Positions 54,548-64,000 of a stretch of 64,000 bases of DNA are shown here, piece after piece. Numbering within the stretch: the stretch's first letter is position 1; the number at the start of each line of letters is the position of its first letter. Source of the stretch: Wurfbainia villosa (taxonomy: Eukaryota; Streptophyta; Magnoliopsida; Zingiberales; Zingiberaceae); assembly GCA_025175895.1 (NCBI GenBank), contig CM045991.1, positions 78,541,174 through 78,605,173 on the forward strand, read 5' to 3'. Position numbers and translations under genes: made by a program. Below the pieces are notes generated by a model. It was not told the origin of the DNA. It did not search any database and was given only the letters and a program-made list of their open reading frames with translations.

Positions 54548-55810
54548 TCTTAGAAATACAAAATGAGCATATATGAGAAAGATGATTTAAAATGCATCAA
54601 TATATATTCATAAATCCCATTCATTTTTTGAATTTCAAAAAACCCCAAAATCACTTCGGGAGATCGTAGGTTCATCTCCGAATGGGCTGATATCCATCAT
54701 AGATATGAACAACATTGGAGAGAGTCCAACAAGCCATTCATAACTACGATGGTAGGTATCAACTATACCGATTGCATATCACGTATATGCAACTATCACA
54801 ATGTGCTATCAACTAATTGAATGTTCACACATACATCGGGTTGTTAACACATTAACAAGTATGCATCATATGCATAACACCCAACTTCACCTCCCTTTAC
54901 ATCGACCTTGGAGAGAGTCCAACAAGTCGATGCTCCAGGTTAAAGCCAACCCATTAATCGAGAAATAGTTTTAATATGGTTAGAGCGCATTCAACCAATT
55001 AGCCCGGCTTGGAGAGAGTCCAACAACCAAAGCTAACGATTGACCTCTGACTCTTACCATATTAGTATTAAACTATTCCATGGTTTGAACATGTTCGGGT
55101 TCGAGCCGGGCTTGGAGAGAGTCCAACAACCCAAACAAGAAATGGAACTCTGGTTCTAACCATATTAATGGAAGGTGTAGGCTTTAATATTGAGTAAAGG
55201 TTTTTATGTCTCATCCTCTTTGCATGCAAATAACTATTATCTACATGGCATGGCATACATGGCATACATCTACATGTCATGACACGCATGACATAATGAT
55301 ATGCATCTAATGCAATTACATGGCATACAATTATGTCATGTACATAATTTCCTTATATGTCATAACTATTTATGGAAATAAAATATGTTTAAGATTTGAT
55401 TCTCCAAATCAAATCATGATTAAATTAGGAAACAAATTTCCATATCTAATCACATATTTTATTTGTGGAAATAGTTGATTAAGGAAAGTCAATTTAAGAA
55501 ACCAATTTCCTAAATCATCAAAGCTACTTATGGAAATAAAATATTTTAAGATTTGATTTCCCAAATCAAATCAAGATTAAATTAGGAAATAAATTTCCAA
55601 AATCTAATCAAATATTTTATTCATGGAAAATATCAATTTCCATAAATACTTCCAACTTTCCAAAAGTGGAAGATTTCCATAAATACTTCTAGACTTTCCA
55701 AAATTGAAAAATTTCCATAAATACTTCTAACTTTCCAAAAGTAGAAAATTTCCAGAAATATCATTATGACTATCGCAAAACAATTTTACGATTATGTTAA
55801 AACAAAACCT
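54548..55810 (-). other. Element C 5' untranslated region
   Basis: About 1.26 kb between PBS and gag, shared with C' (9696-10854). Four copies of sense TTGTTGGACTCTCTCCAAG (54714, 54907, 55008, 55111 on plus), then an AT-rich stretch with repeated AAATTTCC/GGAAATTT blocks. No gene. Confidence 0.8.
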
Positions 55811-55824
55811 TGGCTCTGATACCA
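55811..55824 (-). other. PBS of C
   Basis: TGGCTCTGATACCA on plus is TGGTATCAGAGCCA on minus; iMet type, one base from the LTR. Confidence 0.92.
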
Positions 55825-55825
55825 C

Positions 55826-58051
55826 TGTTGGGTTTCCGGCACCGCGGCGAGTGTGTGTTCGTACATGTTTCGTAAATATGTGCACAGTGGAAGAAATAAA
55901 AAATAATAAATCTATATTTATTACAACACACACATCACACGCATTCATAGTACAATATGTGTAGACATAACCGTAAATTTAAATTTGCAATAAAAGGAAA
56001 TTTAACTACGTTATACCTTTCGTATCACGTGTAGCGGGAACGGCATAAACCGGAATGATCCTCGCTAGAATCGTCTCTATCCGTATCCACGCCGAGTATC
56101 CTCGGGATGACTTCGCTAAGTCACGAGCTTCATCTTCGTACGGGTTACTAGCCTCGTGTTGAAGACGACGTGATCGAGAGATGATCACGATCCGAATCCA
56201 AATTCGGATCCAAAACCGAGTCCTCAAAACTCGCTTCTCCGGAGAGGTATTCATCAACCGTTTGACGAATCCTTCGTCCTCCACCTCAGAGGATTACCGG
56301 AGATCGAATCCCCGGTAAGTTAGGCGCTGTTGGAGCTCTAACCGTCGTCCAAACGACGCTCCGACGAGAGAAGAACAAGCTGTCCAGAAAAACTGGACAG
56401 CTTTGGTGGAGGAGTAGGCGCCGGCCAACCAAGGGAAGCCAAGTGCTCACCTTATCGCCGAAGCCTAGGAAGATCACTGGAGCACCAACCGGCAGTAGCT
56501 CGACGCCGACGAGGGGGAAGGAAAGCTCCTTCTGGACGCCAGTTGGAGGAGAAGAGGGGGCGGCAATGGAGTTGGCGCCGACTCCTTCAATGGGGTGGGC
56601 GGCAACTAGGTTTAGGGCTTTTGGATTAGGGCTTAACAATCCCTTAAGCCCTCTTTTATAGAGAACTAATTCTCTTAATGGTTATTGGATCATAACCATT
56701 AGGCCCGTTAACCCGCTCCATTAATATAAGTTAAAATAAACCAAACCATGATGGTTTATTTTAAGTTAAAACGAACCGAACCAACTTTTGGTTCATTCGT
56801 TTAAAATAAACCAAACCCTTTGGTTTATTCTCCTCCATTGGATTAGAACCAAACCATTTTGGTTCATCCATTATGTCTTCATAAGACACGGCCCATCCAC
56901 GCTTCCATTGCGACTGAAACAATTTCATGCTTGCTTCTTGTTTGGTCCAACCAAACCTAGTTTCTCTCGGTCTAAGAATCTCATTCTCAAGCTCATTTTA
57001 AATCCTTCAGATTACGCTCATTGTGTGTGTGACAAAATAGGTTCTCGGTTTATGTTGGCCGTCTATAATTAATCATTAATTATAGAACGATCATGAGTGG
57101 CACCTAGTAGTACATCATGATACCCAATTAACCGAAAAGATCAACAGTTGATCCAGAACTATTTCTGAAACCCTTCAGCAGCTCGAATGAATCGTGTCAT
57201 ATTCCCTTCACTCATCTTATACCCACTTGGTTCAGAACATGGTCTATAGTGTCAGTCCCCACTAGGCTGACTACGTCACACCTAGCCCAAGTATCATTTC
57301 CTCGTCCTACGGATTCTAGTTACTGCACATGTATCGAAGAGTACCTTACTCTAAACATGTAATGCTTTGGCCAAAGACTTTAGTAACAATCCGACGAGAG
57401 GCCATGGGTATACATCTCCTCGCAAGGAGTGGTGAATCCTTTATAGGCTATTCAAACACCTTCGATCACTTCGACTTGTACCCAATCATCTCGGGTCCAC
57501 ATCTCCTTAGAGATGTTTGCTTAAGATGTCAAAGCATAAGTCTCCATGATCAAGATGACTTGAATACCGCAAGTCAAAGGAACATCGCACTTAAGCTACA
57601 GTAAGAACTTCATTGACATATCTATATATATGCAGAGAACCATATGAAGTCTTACGGCTGGTCACTCCAATGAACTAGTTACCATAACTAGCATCCACGA
57701 TCAACTCCGGACATCACAATGTCTCCAGCCAGTGAGAATCAGCTTCTTGGATACACCAAGGAGTATACCTCGTGCTAGTCTCGACCGAATTGATGGTGTC
57801 CAAATCCATCAACTCATCGACTAGGGATAATTCCGATACATCACAATTACACATGTAGAGATACTCACTAGTTGTGATCCAATCACAAATTCTCTCATGC
57901 TGTGAATCGTATCGTGGACATTCAGTAAATGAGTTTAAGATCCAATCAAATACATGAAACATGTATACTCAAATAGTGAATCTTCATTTATCATATAAAT
58001 GGTTCATACATAAGGCGATTGCCTTAGGACATCTCTCATATATTACTAACA
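55826..58051 (-). repeat. Element C 5' LTR (right)
   Basis: 2226 bp, plus ends TGTTGGGTTTCCGGC and ATATTACTAACA. Minus TATA box (TTTTATA on plus, 56654-56660). Upstream in minus sense lies a perfect inverted repeat with 12-bp arms (56731-56742 and 56753-56764) and further GAACCAAA/TTTGGTTC pairs to 56870. Confidence 0.93.
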
Positions 58052-58056
58052 CCATC

Positions 58057-58245
58057 AATGATCTATTCTTAGATAGAGGATTCATTGTTCTACAATGGGA
58101 CTTTTAGGACTGCACCGCACAATTCAAAGCAGTCGGCTATCCTCCTCCCGGGCACTCTCTTAGCTTTTTAGACATGGGCAGTACCATTGATCGTACTCCC
58201 CCTGAGTTACTATCCTTTCCCTTTCCTCCTGATGATAAAATGTGA
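58057..58245 (+). pseudogene. Antisense ORF of H, piece 3 (end of exon 2)
   Basis: Continues in phase from 47569: NDLFLDRGFIVLQWDF, a TAG, then FKAVGYPPPGHSLSFLDMGS, DRTPPELLSFPFPPDDKM and TGA 58243-58245. It is the last piece of an ORF whose exons are now spread over about 20 kb. Confidence 0.5.
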
Positions 58246-59379
58246 CTTGTACCCCTTTAACTTGGTTTTATCACTTTTTGTTACAAACTATTATAGCATG
58301 TTCCCTCTGATTGAACCCAGGACACTAGTGAGTCACTTCATATTTTTATTAATCAATCTTCCCCGATTACTTTTTAAATGCAAAGTACTCAAAATTCTAG
58401 TTAATCACACTTTATGCCTTTTCCCTTTATTAAAATAACATCTTAACTAGAATAAGACCACACAGAAAATAACTGCTCATTCAAACTGCTTGGGAAATAA
58501 ATGTCCCTTCAAACAAGCTTTATTTTCAAAACAACCCTTCTTTGCTAACATTGTTTCTGTTTCAGAAAACAGGCCACTACTTGACTTCCGCAAACAACCC
58601 TTCTCGTCCTGCCACCCACAAGACTTATATTTCCAATATGTCACTATTTTCATTAATAACCCCTTAAATTCTCAACCCCCTCAATATCATTTATAACCCC
58701 TCGAAACCCTCCCTTATTCGTTTATCTTCCCCCTCCATCCTATAAAACCCAAACTCCCCATCCCCCTCTTTCATCCTCCCCCTTCTTTCTTTTCCTTTAC
58801 CCTTTCCTCCTTCCATGACTTCTCCTTCTCACCCTATTCTCATAAGTTCTAACACAACCTCCACTGAATCACCAACTCGCTCCACGACCACCTCCGCCTA
58901 TCACCCTTGACCTTTTACAGGGCTTTTTCACTACCCATTCCCTTCCTTTGGGAACCGCCTATGGCGTCCTCCAACATTGCAACAGCGAGCTCAACCAAAT
59001 CCTGTGTCAGCTTTCGAAGAAGACACTCTTGTAGCAATTAGGGAAGATTCCTCTGTGGGCTCTTCTTCCCTCTAATTTCCTTTATATGAAAAGATGCTTC
59101 GGGCATTTTCCTTTTTATGAAGAACTATGTATTTTCCTTCTGCTATATTAAATGTTATGTACCACACACCAGCAAGAACTTCCAATATAAGAATATCCTT
59201 TCAAAAGTTTAAACGATACTCTTGCCTTACGAATAACGCAAAATCAAAATCATATTTTTCCTAAAGTTACTGATAAATCTAGCTAATACAATCATACAAC
59301 AATTAAATGCCCATGACACACCTTTTCTCTCCCCACAAAATTAAAAATGCAAATTTCACATCTTATCCACTAAAATAGG
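58246..59379. other. H: region between antisense ORF and pol
   Basis: Mostly pyrimidine-rich on plus. A TATA-like TATAAAAC (58741-58748) precedes a 31-codon ORF (58815-58910, MTSPSHPILISSNTTSTESP) and a possible splice acceptor TTTTACAG (58920). This repeats the pattern of a second plus-strand unit seen at 20257, but no known domain is visible. Low confidence beyond that. Confidence 0.4.
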
Positions 59380-60430
59380 GTCGTAAATGATATACATTAC
59401 AAGGTCTCGACAACAATCTTCCTTGAGAATCCTTCAAATAATAAGCCCCCACTCCCGCTCAGCTTTTAACTTGAAAAGGTCCTTCCCACTTAGGTCCCAG
59501 CTTGCCTTTGGATCCCTCGGGTAGCACTTTCTTTAGCACCAAATCTCCCACCTGAAAAGAACAAGGCACTACCTTTTTATTATAGGATTTTATTACCTGT
59601 GACCTATACCTTTCAGAATTATACACAGTCATATCCCTCTTTTCTTGAATCAAATCTAACTCCACACTTCTAACCGCACTATTATCATTTGGAAGATAGC
59701 TCAATACCCGTGCAGATTCTATCCCAACTTCTACGGGTAACACAGCCTCTGATCCATATACCATACTGAATTGAGTGGCTCCTGTGGCTCTCCTAAAAGT
59801 AGTTCGAAAAGACCACAAAACGTTGTGCAATTCTTCCACCCAGCTTCCTCCTACATGCTCCAACTTGGATTTTAATCTGTGCACCAATTCCCTATTAGTC
59901 ACTTCCACTTGCCCGTTACTTTGGGGATGAGCTACAAATGTGAATACCAATTCGATTTTAAAATCTTGGCACCATTTTACTAACTTCTTACCCTGAAACT
60001 ACCGTGCATTATTAGATATCAGTCTCCTAGGGATACCAAAGTGACATACAATATTCTTCCATAAGAACTTTAATACCATCTGTTCAGTAATACGAGCCAA
60101 AGGCTCAGCTTCCACCCACTTAGAAAAATAATCTATAGCTACTAACAATAGCTTCTTTTGGCCAGTCCCGACCGGAAACGGTCCTACTATATCCATACCC
60201 CATTGATCAAAAGGGCAAGCCGCCACCACTATTTTCATACATTCAGGTGGTTGATGCTACCAATTATGATGCTTCTGGCAGCTCTCACACTTCGCACTAA
60301 CTATACAAAGTCTCTCATCAGGGTAGGCAAAAAATACCCAGCTAATAACACCTTTCGAACCAATGTATGCCCCCCTATATGACTGCCACAAGCCCCTTCA
60401 TGAACCTCCTTCAATTCGTAATCTACTTAT
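59380..60430 (-). pseudogene. pol: Element H integrase
   Basis: Gypsy integrase. The zinc-binding part is traceable near 60420-60250 (VHEGACGSHIGGHTLVRKV, CQKHHNW). The core has FDQWGMDIVGPFP (first Asp), LISNNAR where gypsy elements have LISDN (second catalytic Asp changed to Asn), and PQSNGQVEVTNREL (Glu). The C-terminal part has NVLWSFRTTFRRATG, YGSEAVLPVE and GDLVLKKV...GKLGPKWEGPF, ending near 59380. Stops lie at 59999, near 60255 and 59459. Dead by both frame and active site. Confidence 0.85.
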
Positions 60431-60689
60431 ATTTTCCCTAAACAACGTAATAGAGGCCCAACACAAGTCCTTTTATACAAAATTTCCTCTATCATACAAA
60501 AATGAATCACTTGCTGCTTAAACTGCCGAGCCGTTACCGGATCATCTGGTATCCTTTATCTGTAAAGAACGAAATCAATTCTCTTCTCCAATCATATTCA
60601 ATCACCTCTCTTGATCATTCATTTTGTGGTAATAGCTCAATCTGCGCAATTATCTCACGAGTACCCCAATGAGCTAGCCAACTGAGCCA

Positions 60690-61010
60690 ACTCATCAGCT
60701 TTCTAATTTTCCACCCTGGTTATTTTCTTTATCAACACCTCCGAAAAATCCCCTTTAGCCTTTTCTACCAATTCACAGTATTTTCGGCACTTATCATCCT
60801 TAACTTTAAATCCTCCTACAGTTTGTTGTACCACTAACTGAGAATCCATATGCACAGTCACCCGTTCTACCCCTATATTTTTAGCATCTTGTAGACCTAT
60901 CAATAAAGTCTCATATTCAACTTCATTATTAGAGGCTCTGAAATGTAATCTAACTGCTAGCTTAACCTCTTCTCCTTATGGTGAAATCAGAATTACTCCT
61001 ATCTCACAAC
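60690..61010 (-). pseudogene. pol: Element H second (archaeal-type) RNase H
   Basis: IGLQDAKNIGVERVTVHMDS, QLVVQQTVGGFKVKDDKC, then LIKKITRVEN. This is the extra RNase H typical of the Tat lineage, located after the RT-linked RNase H. The DSQLVV Asp is present. Upstream codons (ASNNEVEYETLL-like, about 60930) are readable but interrupted. Confidence 0.72.
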
Positions 61011-61079
61011 CCTCTTTTTTAGAAGACCCATTTGCATATATCATCCATGGTTCACATTCTTCCTTATGCATGGTTTCCA

Positions 61080-62290
61080 CTAAGAAGTCAGCTAATTCTT
61101 ACACTTTGATAGAGGTACGAGGCTGATAGGTAATGTCATATTCACTGAGCTCAATAGCCCATTTAATAAGCTTCCCTGTAGCTTCCAGATGCGTAAGTAT
61201 TCTTCCCAAAGGAGTATCAGTGAGCACCACTAAAGGATGAGATAAAAAATAGGGTCGCAACCTCCGAGCAATCAAAACCATACCCCAAGTTAATTTCTCT
61301 AAATTAGTATAACGAACCTCAGCCCCCTTCAACAGGTAACTAATATAATGATTGGATGTTGCTGACCTTTGTCCTCTCGAATCAATACTGAACTTACAGT
61401 GACCTCTTAAAGAGCCAGATAAACCCATAACACCTCTCCAGACTGAGGTTTAGCTAAAAAAGGGGGTTCCACCAAGTATTCCTTCAGAGATTGAAAGACT
61501 TTATCACAATATTCATCCCACTAGAACCGTGTAGCCCTCTTTAGTATTTTAAAGAAAGAGAGGCTTCTATCTGTCGATTGGGATATGAATCTGGACAGAG
61601 TGGTAATCCTGCCTAACAACCTCTGTACTTCCATCAAATTTCTTGGAGGTTGCATTTGCCGAATAGCCTCAATTTTAATAGGATTAACTTTTATACCTTG
61701 CTCAGTGACCACATAACCTAAAATATGGCCCTGTGTCACCCTAAACACACACTTCTTTGGATTCAACTTCATCTTATATTGTCACAAAGTACCAAAGGTT
61801 TCCTTCATATCAGATATCAACTGCTCATAATACAGAGTTTTAACCAAAATATCGTCTACATACACCTCCACATTTCTTCCCAACTTTTTTTCAAGGATCT
61901 TATCCATTAACCACTGGTAAGTAGCCCCAGCATTTTTTAACCCAAAAGGCATGACTACATAACAGAAAGTTCCTTCGGCCGTAATAAAACTGACCTTATT
62001 TTGATCTTCCCTAGCTAATGGTATTTGATGATACCCCTGGTAAGCATCCATCATCGAAATAAACTAATGCCTGGTGGTAGAGTCCACTAATTGATCAATG
62101 TGGGGCAGAGGATAGCAATGCTTAGGACAAGCTTTGTTAAGATCTCTAAAGTCCACACACATTTTCTATTTTCCCAATGGCTTGGGCACCAACACCACAT
62201 TAGATAACTAAGTTGGATATTGCACCTCTCTGATATGCCCAGCCTTCAACAATTTACCTATTTCTTCCTTAATGACAACATCTTTCCCTG
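61080..62290 (-). pseudogene. pol: Element H reverse transcriptase and RNase H
   Basis: RT starts near 62280 (EEIGKLLKAGHIREVQYP), then VVLVPKP, MCVDFRDLNKACP, MMDAYQGYHQIPLA, VMPFGLKNAGATYQ and catalytic YVDD in VEVYVDDILVK. Connection: NPKKCVFRVTQGHILGYVV, RNLMEVQRLLGRI. RNase H: HYISYLLKGAEVRYTNLEKL, LTDTPLGRIL, WAIELSEYDITYQPR. Several stops, two at Trp positions of RT (TGG to TAG near 62211 and 62168), plus others near 62060, 61780, 61520, 61440 and 61098. Confidence 0.87.
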
Positions 62291-62447
62291 CTACGAAATG
62301 TCGACGCTTCTTCTTTACAGGAATTGTCGTACGTAAAATATACAACCTATGCTCCATGACATTAGGATCAATTCCTGACAGGTCTTGCGAAGACCATGCA
62401 AAAATATCTATATTTCTGATAAGGCATTGTATTAAATCTACTTTAAC

Positions 62448-63150
62448 CTACACAGGAAGATCTCGAGCAATAAAGGTAATATGCCCAACATACTTATCAT
62501 CCAATACAATCGCTTCTTTATCAGATTCTCCTAACTCCTCAGCGGCCCCCTTTTGAACAAGATACACTGTATCTTCGTACTTAGATTGATGCATAGACTT
62601 ATTAACAAACTTCCCCTTTTGTCCTATCTTGATAGCATCCACATAGCATCGACGGGAGAGATGCTGGTCACCTCTTACCTCTCCTACTTCACTCCCTACA
62701 GGAAACTTTAGCTTCTGATGGTAAGGAGAGGCCACAGCTTGTAGACTGCTCAAAACAAGTCTCCCTAGAATAGTATTATAGGAAGAAGGCATATCCATCA
62801 CGGTGAAATTGATAAGCACTGTCTTTTTCCTTGGCTCTTCCCCTAAGGATAAATGTATCTTAATCTAGCCCATCGGCTGCACTTCATGCACAGAAAAATC
62901 AAATAAAGAAGTTCCTACCCATTGTAGATCAGTAACGGCAACTCCCATTTGTTCTAAAGCTGTCCAATATAAAATATCCACTGAACTGCTTGGGTCTACA
63001 AAAACTCTTCCCACATCAAAATTAGCAATAAGAGCTCAAATGACCAGAGCATCAGTGTGAGGAGTTATCACTCCCCCTAAATCATTATCATCAAAGCCTA
63101 TCACGGGTCCTCTGATTCTGGGTAGAACAGCCACAGTTGCGCACTCTTCC
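62448..63150 (-). pseudogene. pol: Element H protease region
   Basis: Contains the Tat-type segment MPSSYNTILGRLVLSSLQAV, SPYHQKLKFP, VGEVRGDQHLSRRCYV, and upstream (about 63020-62930) codons resembling RVFVDPSSSVDILY, the aspartic-protease-like part. Broken by stops. Confidence 0.72.
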
Positions 63151-63429
63151 CTACTGTGTTTTTTTCATGCCCTATTAGAATCCCCATTAGTGGAGCCCCC
63201 AGATATCATGTTGATGGAACCTCTTATAGGGGGTTGATTAGCAGGTTCAACCCGATCGGACACTATTTTCCTTATCTATATCCGCTGCACCGGCAAATTT
63301 ATAAGAGGTTTGGGATTGCCTCTTCCATAATTTCTTCCTCTAAACCCCTGCTGATAAGGAGCCGAATTCATCACCAAATTTCGAATATGAGGGTGAGCTC
63401 CCATAATTCTCTGTAATTCCAAGTCCAAC

Positions 63430-64000
63430 TACTGACAATTCTGAGTATTATGTCCATATTCTTGATGAAAAGAACAGAAAATAGGAGATGGTAATATCCT
63501 AGGCCCTCTGTCAACCCCAAAGGGTCTCCGTAACAACCTCTGCTCTATAGAAATATTCATAGCCCTTTCCTTAGAGAATCAGGGCAGGGGAGCATACAAA
63601 GTTCTGTCTCCTACAGGGCGCACAAGCCTCACCCATTCAATTCTCCCTTCTAGTCTTTCCATTACCCTGAAATCCTGTGAAGTTTGCTGAGACTTTTGAG
63701 CATCCTCTAAATTAATAAAATTTTTAGCTCGAGACAACAGATCTTCGAAGCTTACAAGAGGCTTCTTAGCCAAGGATTTAAAGAAGTCCCCCTCTCTGAG
63801 CCCCTGGGTAAAAGCTCCCATCACCATACCTGGCTCTACTACAGGAATCTCACAAGCAACTTGCATAAATCTATGTACATATTGCCACAAACTTTCTGGC
63901 ACTTTTTGCTTAAGATAAAAAAGACTCAAGGGTTGAGGCAAATACTTCTTAGCACTGGAAAAATGCCTTACAAATAGTGTAGAGAAATCCTTAAAAGTTA
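63430..64000 (-). pseudogene. gag: Element H gag, C-terminal part, cut by the window end
   Basis: Gypsy Gag: ESLWQYVHRFMQVACEIPVV, MGAFTQGLREGDFFKSLAKK and SFEDLLSRAKNFINLEDAQK match the retrotransposon gag domain. After a stop at 63579, the CX3H-type knuckle CSFHQEYGHNTQNC (about 63475-63434) follows, then TAG. The N-terminus lies beyond 64000. Confidence 0.85.

Larger units (their letters stand above)
47570..58051 (-). mobile_element. Element C: full-length but decayed copia retrotransposon, minus strand
   Basis: LTRs 55826-58051 (5') and 47570-50840 (3', split by solo LTR G), TSD CCATC (47565-47569 and 58052-58056), PBS 55811-55824, gag 54538, pol to 50861. All copia domains are recognisable but broken by several stops, one frameshift and a deletion in RNase H. 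C' at 9696-18811 belongs to the same family. Inserted in exon 2 of H's antisense ORF. Confidence 0.93.
21347..64000 (-). mobile_element. Element H: Tat-lineage Ty3/gypsy retrotransposon, 5' end outside window
   Basis: On the minus strand, reading right to left: gag (to 63430), protease region, RT, RNase H, a second RNase H, integrase (to about 59380), an antisense ORF, then a probable 3' LTR (21347-38089). The order, the CX3H-type knuckle CSFHQEYGHNTQNC, the dual RNase H and the antisense ORF all point to Tat/Retand/Grande-type elements. It has been opened by E, D and C. All frames are broken. The left boundary (TGAT...ATCA termini) is inferred; the right end is beyond the window. Confidence 0.65.

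Noticed and set aside
55811..55824. tRNA gene suggested by TGGTATCAGAGC-like sequences
   Set aside because: Only the 3' acceptor-complement is present next to LTR ends; these are primer binding sites.

Overview
This window is plant nuclear DNA made almost entirely of LTR retrotransposons nested inside one another. I see no cellular gene, no rRNA or tRNA gene and no CRISPR array. The plant origin rests on the element families: Ty1/copia elements primed by initiator tRNA-Met, a Ty3/gypsy element of the Tat type with two RNase H domains and antisense ORFs, and plant-style GT-AG introns. I cannot name the species; a large, repeat-rich angiosperm genome is likely.

Layout. (1) 1-9695: a gag-only copia element, A' (start outside the window), interrupted by a younger member of its own family, A (60-6726, target-site duplication TATTT). 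(2) 9696-18811: the 5' end of a minus-strand copia element, C' (5' UTR, PBS, LTR). Its LTR is split by gag-only element B (11938-17633, duplication ATGTC). (3) 18812-21346: remains of plus-strand antisense-type ORFs of an older Tat element, including an unlisted domain like the 'putative gypsy type transposon' family. (4) 21347-64000: a minus-strand Tat gypsy element, H. Its probable 3' LTR (21347-38089) is split by gag-only element E (23862-37784, TTCCC). E in turn holds F (27416-35782, CATCT), the only element here with a nearly complete gag-pol. H's antisense ORF is cut into three pieces by D (38352-47117, AACAC) and C (47570-58051, CCATC); C's left LTR carries a solo LTR, G (49154-50225, AATCC). 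The decayed H polyprotein fills 59380-64000 on the minus strand.

How the parts work together. A, A', B, D and E have LTRs, PBS and polypurine tract. A, B, D and E also have a gag ORF that stops where F's gag meets its protease, and none has a pol. They look like TR-GAG elements that need an enzyme donor. F belongs to the same broad group, shares the LTR start TGTTGGTGCAA and the CCAAG/CTTGG hairpin arrays with A and D, and is the best donor candidate in the window. D also carries an extra two-exon gene resembling the 'putative plant transposon protein' family.

Most notable signals. The perfect palindrome CAGTCGACTG is arrayed upstream of the TATA box in otherwise different LTR families. In several LTR pairs one copy has this array contracted to CGATCG-like sequence while the flanks stay nearly identical. 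That is either real hypermutation of a palindrome or a systematic sequencing or assembly artefact; raw reads would decide.
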